From: Guillardia theta CCMP2712 | Lineage: Eukaryota > Cryptophyceae > Pyrenomonadales > Geminigeraceae | DNA length: 64,000 nucleotides | Assembly (NCBI RefSeq): GCF_000315625.1 | Contig: NW_005434673.1 | Coordinates: 1,261,032-1,325,031 of the forward strand | Reading direction: 5' to 3' | Part shown: positions 42,972 through 53,154 of the stretch, one piece after another | How the letters are laid out: each line of letters opens with the position of its first letter | Position numbering within the stretch: the stretch's first letter is position 1 | Made by a program: the position numbers and the translations under genes | Notes under the pieces: generated by a model | What the model was told of the DNA's origin: nothing | The model's database searches: none | Seen by the model: only the letters and a program-made list of their open reading frames with translations

Positions 42972-43968
42972 AAGGACGAGGACAAGGACAAGGACAAGGA
43001 CAAGGACGAGGACGACGAGGAGCATCAGGAGGATGAGGACGAGGATGAGGACGAAACATTGGGGGACACGAGGTCAGAGGAGGAGGATTGGAGCCCACCG
43101 GAACCAGTGGTCTTGTTCTGCTTGTGGGAAGAGAGAACGAAACTCTTGCTCGCGTCGGTTGTCTTCAGGTGAGATCCGCAGCATCCTGGTGACCTGTCGA
43201 GAGCTGCTGAGCTGCGTGACGTGCAGAGTCGAGGGCCCCACCTGTCTAACAACCTCGCCGACTTCCTCCTCCCCCAGGCTCTCCTCCAAGAAAGCGATCA
43301 GCTCGCGTTCTGACGAGTCTTCATCCGTCCACTTCGATGCCGAGAAGCATAACTTGACATGAACCTGAACGCTCTCATTCAGAACTCTTCCTCCACTCCC
43401 TTTGCTTCTCCTCCCTCTCCTCCCTCTCCCTTCCCCTTCTCCCCTCCCCTTACCGTCTTCGATCCTCCAATGCTGAGGGGGCGGGAGAAGACTCCTGGGA
43501 GAGGTCTCCCCCAAGGACCCTCTAGCAGCGTCTGATGCGGGTCCCACGTGTTGGGGGCAAGCATGAAGAAACCATATGTGCACACATACTGAAATAGCTC
43601 TGGGGCCCCTAGGGCGACTCCGAGGCTGAGCCAGCAGGAGGGAGGGCTCTATCAAGAGGTAGGAAAGAGCTTCCTTTGAGAAACTTTATCGAGCCGAGAG
43701 ACAAGCTCACCTGCTCTGAAGTTCTTTGCAATCTGATATCCTCTCTCAAGGAAAAGCCTTTGGGTCGGTCGGAAGGTATGTCACAGGCTCTCTGGAGGGC
43801 GGTGTCTTCCGTGCTGGATAGAAGTACCTTCTGATCTTGCTTCTCACTACAGCTCTCCTCCCCTCCCCCCCCTCTGCCTTTCCTCCTCTTCCTCGCCCGC
43901 CAAGTCGAGCTTATCGGCGGCATTGCGATACCTCCGAACGTTTCCTTAGGGCACTGGTCATCCATCAT
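41225..43968 (-). CDS. Plant-type HhH-GPD base-excision DNA glycosylase
   Basis: Removes damaged bases, nuclear or plastid location unknown. The true ATG is 43968 (MMDDQCPKETFGGIAMPP); exon 1 ends at 43711 and exon 2 starts at 43648 (SPPSCWLSLGVALGAPELF). Then VCTYGFFMLAPNTWDP corresponds to the conserved FDLEKAVCSHGFFMMAPNxW block of plant proteins of this family. Later exons give VQVHVKLCFSASKW, TITMNQLLCEKVSSCGGFPT, DLKRECGVGYRAARLISLAR, the helix-hairpin-helix KLLALEGFGPYA, then LMLLGIYNNIAIDSET containing the likely catalytic Asp, and PYQFLVYWRELWKDYE near the end. Middle splice joins are not all fixed, and introns are stuffed with CAG/GCA repeats and a perfect hairpin. It diverges from the MFS gene with 59 bases between ATGs and converges on BBS8. 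Confidence 0.8.
42135..42260. repeat. (CAG)/(GGCAGT)n microsatellite in glycosylase intron
   Basis: AGCAGC, GGCAGC and GTGGCA units with no interruption by ordinary sequence, between two coding exons on the minus strand. Confidence 0.85.
42553..42664. repeat. Perfect 38-bp inverted repeat (hairpin) with 36-base loop
   Basis: The arm at 42553-42590 (begins CCCACAGCACTAGCTGTAGC) is the exact reverse complement of 42627-42664. The loop (42591-42626) is mostly CTG triplets. It lies in a glycosylase intron just downstream, on the minus strand, of the exon ending PTPLEL. Confidence 0.9.
42895..43020. repeat. (GAGGAC)n hexanucleotide repeat
   Basis: About twenty GAGGAC, GAGAAC or AAGGAC units in a glycosylase intron. 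This is the complement of the (TCGTCC)n repeats at 11107 and 45965. Confidence 0.9.
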
Positions 43969-44027
43969 CACCCCTCAACGCCTCTTCCAGTTCTTTTGCT
44001 TCCTTTTTTACTCCTCCCTCGTCCCCC
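43969..44027. promoter_or_regulatory. 59-bp bidirectional promoter between glycosylase and MFS transporter
   Basis: Only 59 bases separate the minus-strand glycosylase ATG (43968) from the plus-strand transporter ATG (44028). The interval is pyrimidine-rich on the plus strand (TTCTTTTGCTTCCTTTTTTACTCC). No TATA box is evident. Confidence 0.55.
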
Positions 44028-45762
44028 ATGCAAGGACATGGCGAGTCGAGGAGGCAGAACGACAACGAGGAGGGGGAGGGGGAGGAGGACATGAACGTCA
44101 AGGTCCTCAGCGCCGACCAGCTCGCGTCTGGTACTAGCGATGATCTGCTGGATGAGGAGGATATGGACTACGAGGATGCGCTTGACGCGATGGGGGTGGG
44201 GGGTTACCAGAAGTTGCTCATGGTGGTATGCGGGCTGGCAAACGCGACAGACGCCATTGAAATCTTGTCGCTCTCCTACGTCATCCCGGAGATTGAGACT
44301 GAGATCGCCGCATGGAGCTTGGGGGCCTTGAGCTCAGCGGTGTTCGCCGGCATGCTCATCGGGGCGCTGGTTGGGGGCTTCCTGAGCGACGTGATTGGCA
44401 GACGACCAGTGCTGATGTGCTCGATGCTCCTCAACGCCATCTTCACGGCTCTCTTTGCTCTCGCGGCAGGCGAGTACGTCATGGTTGTACTTCGCTTCTT
44501 CACCGGCTTCGGCGTGGGAGCAAGCGTTCCTGTGGTGTTCGCTTACCCCGCTGAGGTCGTTCCCTCTGCAAACAGAGGCATGGCGATCACGGTGGTGGCG
44601 CTCTCTTGGATGATCGGGAGCATCGTGGTGGCAGGGTTGGCATGGGCCATCATCCCCTCTTACGGGTGGAGGCTCTTCGCTTTCGCGTGCTCCCTTCCCG
44701 CTCTCGCGTGCTCGATCTGCCTTATGACCGTAATCAAAGAGAGCCCGCGCTTCCTGCTGGTCAAGGGCAAGACCAACGAGGCGTCCAAGGCCGTCTCCCA
44801 TATCTGCCGCTTCAACAGCGCGAGCTTCGGGAGCAACGAGACGCAGGTGGTGCGGATCAAGGCTCTATCCCTAGATCACGGCAACGAGAAGCTGTGGTTT
44901 CGAGTACGTCAGCTCTGGCAGCACCGCCTCCGGACTCGCTCCTTCCTTCTCGCGCTCGTGTGGATCGGGATCTGCTTCGGGTGGTACGGGCTTGCCACCT
45001 GGATCCCGACGATGCTCAAGGAGAAGAACGTTGCGCTATGTTGGGGGGAGGCATCAACAAGGAGCTGCCTGTACCAGACAGCAGTTCTTGTCGCACTTTC
45101 GAACCTTCCAGGAAACATTTTGAGCCTCTTGCTGGTGGATGTGATCGGAAGAAACACGCTGCTCTCTGTTAGCATGTTTCTCTCTGCTCTGAGCGCGATA
45201 GGAGCATGGTTGTCCAAAGACGGCGTCGCTACTGGTATCTTTTTCTGTATCTTCAATGGAGTGAGTGTCGTCGGATGGAACGTAAGTGACCTGCTTGCCC
45301 TCCCTCCCCCTCCTTCTCTCGCCCCCACTCCCCCACTCCCCCTCCCTCCCACTTCCCCACTCTTTCCCTCTCTTCCTCTCCCTCTCTTCCTTCCCCTTGC
45401 GTGCCTGGCTCTGTGCCCCGTCGCTTCTGCTCCTCACCCTACCGAACCCTCCACGTCTACTCGACCTCGTCTTGCACTGAAACGCTCGCAGATTCTTGAC
45501 ATTCTTTCCACGGAGATGTTTCCCACGGCTCTTCGCGGGGTAGCGATGGGGCTTCTCAGCTCGCTCGGTCGCATCTCAGCTGCTGTGAGATCATTGAGTG
45601 TGCTCTCGTGTCGTTCTCACTCCCCAGCAGGTTGCTCAGCTGCAGTTCAGCACGGCGTCTTCTGATCAGAGTCTTCTTTTCAGTGCCATCGCTCTCAGCG
45701 TTGGGGCAGGAGCTACTCTCTTCCTGCCGAACTTGACGAAAGTTCGACTGATAGATGTGTAA
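44028..45762 (+). CDS. Major facilitator superfamily transporter, SV2/SVOP-like, 3 exons
   Basis: Twelve-helix membrane carrier for organic ions or metabolites. Exons 44028-45281, 45492-45584 and 45631-45762 give 492 aa; introns are 210 (C/T-rich) and 46 nt. An acidic N-terminal tail precedes EDALDAMGVGGYQKLLMV, typical of SV2/SVOP and related organic-cation transporters. The MFS signatures are GFLSDVIGRRPVLM (loop 2-3), RFFTGFGVGASVPV (helix 4), AYPAEVVPSANRG and, after the first half, a loop with ESPRFLLVKGKTNEA. The second half contains LLLVDVIGRNTLLSVSM, and the spliced exons continue ILDILSTEMFPTALRGVAMG. The substrate cannot be predicted. Met22 is an alternative start; the upstream ATG is kept because the acidic tail is continuous. 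Confidence 0.88.
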
Positions 45763-45982
45763 AGCCATGTAGTCTACAAATATATGATACAAAGTCTTGT
45801 CCTCTTCGGCTCGTCTCCGGCCTTGCGTGACCTTGCTTCCTTCCTCCAGTTCCTCTGCATCCTTCATCTTCTGACCTTCCTTTCCTCTTCACTCCCTCTC
45901 CCTCCCTCCCTCCCCTCCCCTCCCCTCCCTCCCTCCCTCGCTCCCTCGCTCCCGCTTCCTTGTCCTCCTCGTCCTTGTCCTT

Positions 45983-46036
<54 letters not shown>

Positions 46037-46760
46037 TCGTCCTCGTCCTCCTCGTCCTCCTCGTCCTCCTCCTCCTTCTACTGCTCATGCTCTTGCTCGG
46101 CCTCGCTCTTCCTCCAGTTGGTTGCCCGACGTGGTGTAGAGGGCAGAAGTACCCCACCCTTTTAGTCCATTTGTGTACCCTACCCTTCTTTCCTCATATT
46201 AGTACCCCTATTTCGTTGAAATTGAATATCACCCTACCCCGATGTTTGATAAAAAAGATCAAGAGGGATTGAAAGGGTTGTTGGACCTGGGAGGAGGAGG
46301 AGGAGGAGGAGGAAGGAGGAGGAGGAGGAAGGAGGAGGAGGAGGAGGAGGAGGAGGAGGAGGAATAAGACCGCAAATAGGTGAACTAGCCAGGAGGAGGA
46401 AGGAGGAGGAGGAGGAGGAGGAGGAGGAGGAGGAGGAGGAGGAGGAGGAGGAGGAGGAGGAGGAGGGGGAGGAGGAGGAGGAGGAGGAGGAGGAGGAGGA
46501 GGAGGAGGAGAAGGAGACGGGGGTGGGAGATATGGTGGGAGAAGAAGCAGGAGAGGGCGAGAGAGGGCAAGGCATGGAAAGAGGTACGGAAGCATGGAGG
46601 CATGGAGACATGCAGAGAGCGAGGAGGCGAGCGAGGGGAAGAGAGTTGTGCTGGGATTGGGATGCGATACGATAGTTGACGAGGAAGACGTTGGAGAAAC
46701 GATTGTAGCAGACAGAAATATGTGTGAAGCAGTCTTGCATTGGAGGCGTGTAGGTCATGA
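45763..46760. other. Intergenic: (TCGTCC)n, C-rich tract and long (GGA)n
   Basis: 45965-46040 is a (CCTCGT)n repeat with CTCCTCGTC variants. 46140-46245 is a C-strand tract (GTACCCCACCC, CCTACCC, AGTACCCCTA) of the same class as 55300-55500. 46270-46510 is almost pure GGA. Open frames here are poly-Ser, poly-Pro or poly-Leu artefacts. The 5' exon of the next gene probably lies near 46560-46760 but could not be placed. Confidence 0.5.
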
Positions 46761-49622
46761 AGGCAAAGTAGTGTGGTGACTCGAAGTGAACAGGAGCTTG
46801 TGGATGTGGATGATGGCGATGATCGTCGAAAGCGGCATAGAACGCATCGCAAACGATGGAGACGTGAAGGAAACGTCGACTGCAACGAGTTCATCGTGCG
46901 GTTCTGTGCGGCAACCTGTGTCCTCATCCTCCTGGCGGTCTCAAGTGGGATGGCATCTCTAGGAGCATCACTGTACAGCCAGGGAAAGCTCTCCTTGTCC
47001 GATGCCTTCTCCTTCGTGCAGCCTGGCAGCCCGTCGCTGATCAACGCGGAGGTAGCGCTACTCAAGTCAGAGATCTCTACCTTGCAAGAGACTCTGCAGG
47101 GGCTTGCGAGAGAGAAGACCGACAAGAAGAACAGGAAGAGATCGAGTGACAAGGAAGGAGGCGAGGAGGAGGACGAAGAGGTCGATGTCATTATGCAGAG
47201 CCTGCGCAGGCAGCTGGCGGCTGCTGTACAGCAAGCGGAGCGATCGCAGAACGAGTTGACAGAGCAAGTGAGGATCCGACGAGAGCTGGAGGACGCTCAT
47301 CACAAGGCGCAAGTTGAAGTTCGCAAGAAGGAGGAGGAGATCGAGTCTCTGAGGAAGCAGCGAGAGGACAACACGAGGGAGACGTTGACCAAGGAGGTGG
47401 CGAGGGCGAGAGAAGAGACCGAGCTCAAATTTCGCAACGAAGATCTGCTGAGGTTCAAGCTGAGGTGTGAGAACGAGACGGCAGAGCTGAAGGAGGAGGC
47501 AAAGGCCCTCAAGTCGGAGCTGCTCTCCCTCCGATCTCACAACTCCCAGCTCACCTACGAGGCCGATGCCATCCGGCAGGCACTGAAAGGCAACGAGTCA
47601 GCTGCCTTGGCTGCTAATGACACGACAACCACGTTGGCAGAACGAGTTCGGTCAAGCATGCGCAGCCTCGAGCTCGATCGCAACTGGCTGCAGCGGCAGG
47701 TGGAGGAGAAGGCGAGAGAAGTGGAGGAGCTGAAGAATTCTTTGAGATCCAACGAAGAGACTCTGAGAGCAGCGAGAGAGTCGCGTCAGACGTGCGAGAC
47801 TGAGCACGACCTGTTGAAAGATCAAGCCGCCAACTTGAACGCGTCGTTGGCTGCTTGTCGGAGCGACGCCGAGCGAGAGCACATGGAGGTCCGTGCTGCT
47901 CTCCAGCAGAGCGAGACGAAGGTCGCATCCAAGGAGGAGGAGGTCGAGCAGTGCAAGGCTTCGCTCAAGGAGTGCGTCGATGCTCGGGCGGCAGAGGCTC
48001 AGGCTGGTGGCGAGGAGAGGACGAGGACGGAGGAGCTGCAGGTGAGGCTGGCGGGGCTGCAGGAGGAGCTCGCGTCTCGTGACCTCGCTCTCAAGGATCA
48101 GCAGGAGCCTCCTGCTCTCGCAGCCTCCAGCGACGTCGCATGCTCGGGCATCAACCGGCAGCTGCAGCAGGAGGTGGACGAGTGCAACATTTCCCTCCAG
48201 CAATGCAACGAGGCCCTCTCAGACAGGCCGCTCAAGCTGCAGGAGGATCCAGACGCTGCTCCTGCCTCTCCTGCCGCTGGTTCCTGCAATTCGGAAGAGA
48301 TAGAGAAGCTACAAGCAGATATTCGGATGGAGCAGAGGAAACGAGAGGTGGCGGAGAAGAAGGCGAAGGGGGAGAGAGAGAAGGCAGACGAGTTTCGCAA
48401 GGAGAAACAGAGTCTGCAGCAGGAGATGAGGGACCTGAAGCAGAAGCTGACGCAGTCGAGCCAGGGGCAGGAGAGCTGCGAGGAAGTGACAGCAAGTCTC
48501 AAGGCGGAGGAGAGGAAGCGAGAAGCAGCTGAGAAGAGACTGAAGAAGGAGGCGGAGAAAGTCGACTCGTTCCGCAAAGAAAAGCAAAAACTTCAGCAGG
48601 AGCTCAAGGCTCTTTCTGAGCGATGCCAACAAGGAGGGACGGCAACTGGTGAAGCCAGGGGAGCCGAAGCCTCGCAAGGAGAGGAAGGGGAGATGTGCGG
48701 GCTGACTCGAGAGTCGTGCGAGTCCGATGGCTCGAAGGCGTCTGAGACTTCGAGCTCCAAGACTGCGGAAGAGGAGGTGGAGAAGAAGACGGAGGAGGAC
48801 GAGGTGGAGAAGAAGAAGAAAGAGGACGAGGCTCTTCGCAGGTGGAACGAGGCCCTCAAGGCTGATCCCAAGTCTGCCGCTCAGTGGGAGCATCGCGCCA
48901 GGCGCAAGGGCCCAGCGCTTGCATCCTCCGAGACGCAGGAGGGAGGGACAGAGGCAGAGAACAGCTTCTGCCACAGCATCGCGGGCGAGCATGCGTACTT
49001 CGACCAGGAGGAGGGAGGCTGCCGGTGCAAGGCCGGGTACACGGAGGACGCAGATGGGAGGTGTGTTGCATCGGGAACAGGCGAAGCACAGGAGGAGAGT
49101 GGAGGGACGGAGGGAGGGGGCAAGGGAGAGCAGAAGAGAGGAGGAGGAGAGGGAAGAGGCATCGGCGGAAAGGAGAAGATAGAGGAGGACGAGGTGGAGA
49201 AGAAGAAGAAAGAGGACGAGGCTCTTCGCAGGTGGAACGAGGCCCTCAAGGCTGATCCCAAGTCTGCCGCTCAGTGGGAGCATCGCGCCAGGCGCAAGGG
49301 CCCAGCGCTTGCATCCTCCGAGACGCAGGAGGGAGGGACAGAGGCAGAGAACAGCTTCTGCCACAGCATCGCGGGCGAGCATGCGTACTTCGACCAGGAG
49401 GAGGGAGGCTGCCGGTGCAAGGCCGGATACACGGAGGACGCAGAGGGGAGGTGTGTTGCATCGGGGACAGGCGAAGCACAGGAGGAGAGAGGAGAGGGAG
49501 AAGGAGGGGGCAAGGGAGGAGATTCCGAGGATGAAGGAGTGTTGGGGATGTTGCCTGGGATGGAGGAGGAGGAGGAGGAGGAGAGTCTCGGTAGGCTGCC
49601 CGATACCTTCGGCTCCTCCTAG
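46761..49622 (+). CDS. Single-pass membrane protein: long coiled coil and duplicated Cys-rich C-terminal module
   Basis: About 950 codons open without interruption. A basic N-terminus (RRKRHRTHRKRWRREG) precedes one hydrophobic segment (FCAATCVLILLAVSSGMASL), giving type II topology with the rest lumenal or extracellular. About 600 residues of Glu/Lys/Leu-rich coiled coil follow, containing N-glycosylation sequons. The C-terminus holds two almost identical 130-residue units, each with RRWNEALKADPKSAAQWEHR and an EGF-like Cys cluster (SFCHSIAGEHAYF, GGCRCKAGYTE, GRCVASGTG). The frame has no ATG before the membrane segment (the first codons are AGG...GTG), so a short upstream exon must supply the start, or the protein starts at the Met inside the hydrophobic segment. 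Family not recognised; a surface or Golgi tether is a guess. Confidence 0.72.
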   Translation, partial: RQSSVVTRSEQELVDVDDGDDRRKRHRTHRKRWRREGNVDCNEFIVRFCAATCVLILLAVSSGMASLGASLYSQGKLSLSDAFSFVQPGSPSLINAEVALLKSEISTLQETLQGLAREKTDKKNRKRSSDKEGGEEEDEEVDVIMQSLRRQLAAAVQQAERSQNELTEQVRIRRELEDAHHKAQVEVRKKEEEIESLRKQREDNTRETLTKEVARAREETELKFRNEDLLRFKLRCENETAELKEEAKALKSELLSLRSHNSQLTYEADAIRQALKGNESAALAANDTTTTLAERVRSSMRSLELDRNWLQRQVEEKAREVEELKNSLRSNEETLRAARESRQTCETEHDLLKDQAANLNASLAACRSDAEREHMEVRAALQQSETKVASKEEEVEQCKASLKECVDARAAEAQAGGEERTRTEELQVRLAGLQEELASRDLALKDQQEPPALAASSDVACSGINRQLQQEVDECNISLQQCNEALSDRPLKLQEDPDAAPASPAAGSCNSEEIEKLQADIRMEQRKREVAEKKAKGEREKADEFRKEKQSLQQEMRDLKQKLTQSSQGQESCEEVTASLKAEERKREAAEKRLKKEAEKVDSFRKEKQKLQQELKALSERCQQGGTATGEARGAEASQGEEGEMCGLTRESCESDGSKASETSSSKTAEEEVEKKTEEDEVEKKKKEDEALRRWNEALKADPKSAAQWEHRARRKGPALASSETQEGGTEAENSFCHSIAGEHAYFDQEEGGCRCKAGYTEDADGRCVASGTGEAQEESGGTEGGGKGEQKRGGGEGRGIGGKEKIEEDEVEKKKKEDEALRRWNEALKADPKSAAQWEHRARRKGPALASSETQEGGTEAENSFCHSIAGEHAYFDQEEGGCRCKAGYTEDAEGRCVASGTGEAQEERGEGEGGGKGGDSEDEGVLGMLPGMEEEEEEESLGRLPDTFGSS
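48800..49490. repeat. 390-bp tandem duplication inside the coiled-coil gene
   Basis: GAGGTGGAGAAGAAGAAG recurs at 48801 and 49191, a 390-base period (130 codons, frame-preserving). For about 290 bases the copies differ at only a handful of positions, for example Asp/Glu in the YTEDADGRC and YTEDAEGRC motifs. The linker between copies diverges, consistent with a recent duplication. Confidence 0.9.
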
Positions 49623-49963
49623 TGCTATCAGAGTAAAAGTTGCGTCAACTACCCCTACCTACCATTGTATGTACTCTCGGGCTCAGTAGCTATGGTAGGG
49701 TAGTCACGGTAGAGGTACGAATGGGGCGGCGATGGGCAACTGCCTGGGACTGAAGAGGTAGGAGGAGGAAGAGGAGGAAGGGGGAGGAGTGGAGGGGGAG
49801 GAGGAAGGGGAAGGAGGGAGGGAGGGAGGGAGAAGCGAACGAGGGAGGAGTCAGTGAGAAGCTTGTGCAGAGAAAAACCTGCCGGGACAGAAGAAGAAGC
49901 TCGGACTGCACTCACAAGGTTGGATGGTGTGACCCACGTGATTGCATAAGTTCAGCTCGCAGC

Positions 49964-50533
49964 ATGGGGAACAAGTCGTCAAAACAACAGAGGCTGGAGA
50001 ATGCTGCGAAGACAGGGATCTTTAACCTGACGGTAACAGGAAGAGGAGATGGTTGGCGCGTGTTGTTTGACAGACATGGAAGGAGAAGACTCTGACCTCG
50101 TTCCCTGAAAGCGCTCTAGATGTATGGATCCTTGCTGGGGGGATGAGCTTGACGTTCTTTGAAGATCCCAAACCTGCGTGTGTTGCACATCGAACGATGT
50201 GGAATCACAAGTTTGCCGTCTAAGATCGAAAAGCTCAGCACGAGCCTACAAGTTGTTCTCCTACCCTCCCGCCTTATTCTTCCCATCTTACATCTCCTCC
50301 CCTGTCCCTATTTCTTTTTCCCTCCCCCTCCTCCTCCCCTCCCTTTCTCTCCTCCTCCTTCTCTTCCTCTTCTCTTCCCTTTTCCATCTCCCTGACCATT
50401 GCTTCAGAGGTTGAACTTTACCAGGCAACAAGCTCTTGTCGCTTCCCCTCGAGCTCGGGCGTTTGCGCTTCCTGCAAGTGCTTGACTGCAGTAGCAACGG
50501 ACTAACCACCCTGGTTTGAATTCTCCTCCCTCC
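49964..50533 (+). CDS. N-myristoylated leucine-rich-repeat protein, LRRC57-like (cut by gap)
   Basis: Exon 1 (49964-50032) encodes MGNKSSKQQRLENAAKTGIF, then NLT. The MG start with Ser at position 6 is a myristoylation signal, and the AxKTGIFxL context matches LRRC57. Next exons give LTSFPESALDVW, then NLRVLHIERCGITSLPSKIE and NKLLSLPLELGRLRF with LQVLDCSSNGLTTL, three leucine-rich repeats. Introns are short and C/T-rich. The gene runs into the 100-N gap at 50534 and the 3' part is not visible beyond it, where the opposite strand codes for another protein. The rest of this gene must therefore lie in the gap or the assembly has lost sequence. Confidence 0.75.
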
Positions 50534-50633
50534 NNNNNNNNNNNNNNNNNNNNNNNNNNNNNNNNNNNNNNNNNNNNNNNNNNNNNNNNNNNNNNNNNNN
50601 NNNNNNNNNNNNNNNNNNNNNNNNNNNNNNNNN
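50534..50633. other. Assembly gap (100 N)
   Basis: Exactly 100 undetermined bases between the truncated LRRC57-like gene and a truncated minus-strand coiled-coil gene. Both genes lose their 3' ends here. Confidence 0.98.
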
Positions 50634-52457
50634 ACGAAACAGCTCAGAGCCCAATGCTCCTGCTCATGTTCTCCTCCGCTTCTCCTGCTTCTCTCACGTG
50701 ATCTGCATCCAGCATCGCTTTGCTGTACTCCTGGTCAAGTCGCTCCACCTCAGCGACGAGGACCTCTTTCTCCTGCTGCAGCTGAGACGCAAGTGAGAGG
50801 AGAAGAGAGATATGAGAATGAGAAGCGAGCGAAGGGAGGAGGAGGGGAGCAGGGAGCAGGGAGAGGGGAGAGGGAGAGGGAGAGGGGAGAGGGGAGAGGG
50901 GAGAGGGAGAGGGGAGAGGGAGAGGGGAGAGGGAGAGGGGAGAGGGAGAGGGCGAGGGATGAACTCACTTCATCCACGAGCTCTAAAAGCTGTTTTGCTT
51001 CTGAGGTCTTGGCTGCAATCTCTTCCTTCATACTTCCCTCAGCCTCATGGAGCCTTCGGTTGTCCTCTTTCGCCTCCTCCAGTGCTGATTCCAGCTCCTT
51101 CACCTTCTCTTTCGCCTGCTCCTGCTCCTCCTGTAGCCTCTGAAAATCTCCAAGGGAAAATGAGATTTGAATTTCCAGCTGTCGATTGACAGCCACAGAA
51201 GCTTCCAGCTCCTCCTCCAGCCCCTCGATCCTCCTCCTCGCCTCCTCCTCCTCCCTTCCCTTCCCTTCCTCCAGCCCCGCGTACGCTGCCGTCATGTTGG
51301 CTAGCTCCTCCTCCAGCTCCTCGATCCTCCTCCTCGCCTCCTCCTCCTCCCTTCCCTTCCCTTCCTCCAGCCCCGCGTACGCTGCCGTCATGTTGGCTAG
51401 CTCCTCCTCCAGCTCCTCGATCCTCCTCCTCGCCTCCTCCTCCTCCCTTCCCTTCCCTTCCTCCAGCCCCGCGTACGCTGCCGTCATGTTGGCTAGCTCC
51501 TCCTCCAGCTCCTCGATCCTCCTCCTCGCCTCCTCCTCCTCCCTTCCCTTCCCTTCCTCCAGCCCCGCGTACGCTGCCGTCATGTTGGCTAGCTCCTCCT
51601 CCAGTGTAATGATCATCATTCTTGTTTCTTTTTCGCTTCTTGCACGTTGCTCGCACAAATCTTCCATGATGGACTTGTCACGCAGGAGTGACTTCTTCTG
51701 AGACGAGATGAGGCTGACTTGAGACAGGAGCATCGTCTTGTCTTGCAAAGTCTGCTCAAGTTCGTCGCTCAGGTTTTCGTTTCTTGTCTGTAGCTCTCTC
51801 ACTCTACTTTCTTGCAGTGCTAGCTGATGCTCGAGCTCCTCTAGCCTCCGAGTCTTCTCCCTCAAAGCAGTCCCCAACTCATTCAGCTTGTCCTTCATCT
51901 CACTCTTCTCCCCAAAGAAAGCATCCATTGTGTGAACCGAACGTTGGCACCTTGAGATGAGCTCGAATGACCTTCAAGCTCGGTGAGATTGGTTACAAAC
52001 AACAAGTTATGTACCTTATCGTCGACTGCTTCACATAGTTCTGAGTGAAGAGCGTTTTCAATCTTGCAATATCATCCAAGATGACGCTCTTGTCATATTC
52101 TTTCATGTCAGCACGAGCTTCGATGAAGGCAAGCATCTTGTCGCTAATCTCAAACACAAGATCACGAGGACGGCAACCTTTACTCCTGATTGTAGATCTA
52201 GTCGAATCACTTTCAACTTCCGTGTTTCCATTCTGCGAATCGTGACACTCTAACAACCCAGCCTGGTCTCCCTGTAATCCATCTATAGTCGAGATAACCT
52301 TCTTAATGTCCAAGAGCTCCTCCTCCATGTCATTGTCGCGTAGAATGGTTTCTATGTTCTCAACCAATCTCTTCTGCACGGAGGAAAGATTCTGAAAACG
52401 ACATCGCTCTTGCACTAGAGTCTCCTCGAGGATTTGCAGTCTTGACTCTGCTCCCCT
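50634..52457 (-). CDS. Coiled-coil protein with four 32-residue repeats (3' end in gap)
   Basis: Visible exons begin near 52457 after an acceptor (ESRLQILEETLVQERCRFQN) and continue to a donor at about 52013. They resume near 51952 with CQRSVHTMDAFFGEKSEMKD and run as heptad-rich coiled coil to LLELVDE (about 50970). After a (GAGAGGG)n intron comes LQQEKEVLVAEVERLDQEYS, which runs into the gap. Four perfect repeats of 32 residues contain ELANMTAAYAGLEEGKGR. The protein is highly charged, with no membrane segment or enzyme motif seen. First exon and C-terminus are missing from this model. Structural or cytoskeletal role inferred from composition only. Confidence 0.62.
51225..51612. repeat. 96-bp tandem repeat, 4 copies, coding
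   Basis: GTACGCTGCCGTCATG recurs at 51281, 51377, 51473 and 51569, an exact 96-base period, and the copies appear identical. The unit encodes 32 residues, equal to three heptads plus one hendecad, so the coiled-coil register can continue through each copy. Confidence 0.92.
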
Positions 52458-53154
52458 GCGGTCACAGATAAAACGAGTTAGTGAAGCAGATCGATAGCAT
52501 ACTCGAGAGTCTGCGTGATGTTGGTAGATAAGAAGTATGATGTTGGTAAGTGATACGTGTAGTGTTGATAGAAAAGATATTTTGGCTTCTAGATAAAGTG
52601 TGAATTTTCCGAAAGATCTTGATGATTCTATAAGCCGAATGTCGATGAAAGATCGAAAGTCTCAACCATCCACGTCTGGGAGCTTGAGAGTGATGGCGAA
52701 CACATGGCAGCGGTGCACAAGTGAGCGGGGGTACATCATAGATGATATATCATGTATCATCATACAACATGGTGGGAGAGAAGTACGGGATGAAGCAGGA
52801 ATTGTGGAATCTCATATAACTATCTCCATCCTCACCGAATCTGCATGAACGCATGCGCAAAGGTTGCCGCGCTCGCCATCCCTGCCATCGACGCTAGCAT
52901 TGCCCGCGCCATTTCGAAATCAAAATTACACGCCTCGGGATGGGTGGTCAATACAGGTCCGTGTATCAAAAGACTGCAAAGGTGGGGTAGAAAGACGATA
53001 TTTAGGGGGTAGATGGTACTGCGATGTAAATGATGGGGGTAGGGGTGGTGTTAACCGAACACCGTTGCAATGGGGTGCGGAGGGACGAAGATGGTGGATG
53101 TGATGGAAGAGCGAGAAGAAGAGGGGAGGGATGTAACATCGGCTTTGATTGTTC
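52458..53154. other. Intergenic; no recognised gene, G-strand-biased tract
   Basis: Weak plus-strand frame 52637-52848 (MSMKDRKSQPSTSGS) without family support. 52975-53100 contains GGTGGGGTAG, AGGGGGTAGATGG and GGGGGTAGGGGTGG, one of the dispersed G-rich tracts. Confidence 0.4.

Noticed and set aside
46194-47191. Poly-Pro, poly-Ser and poly-Leu minus-strand frames
   Set aside because: All come from the (GGA)n tract at 46270-46510.
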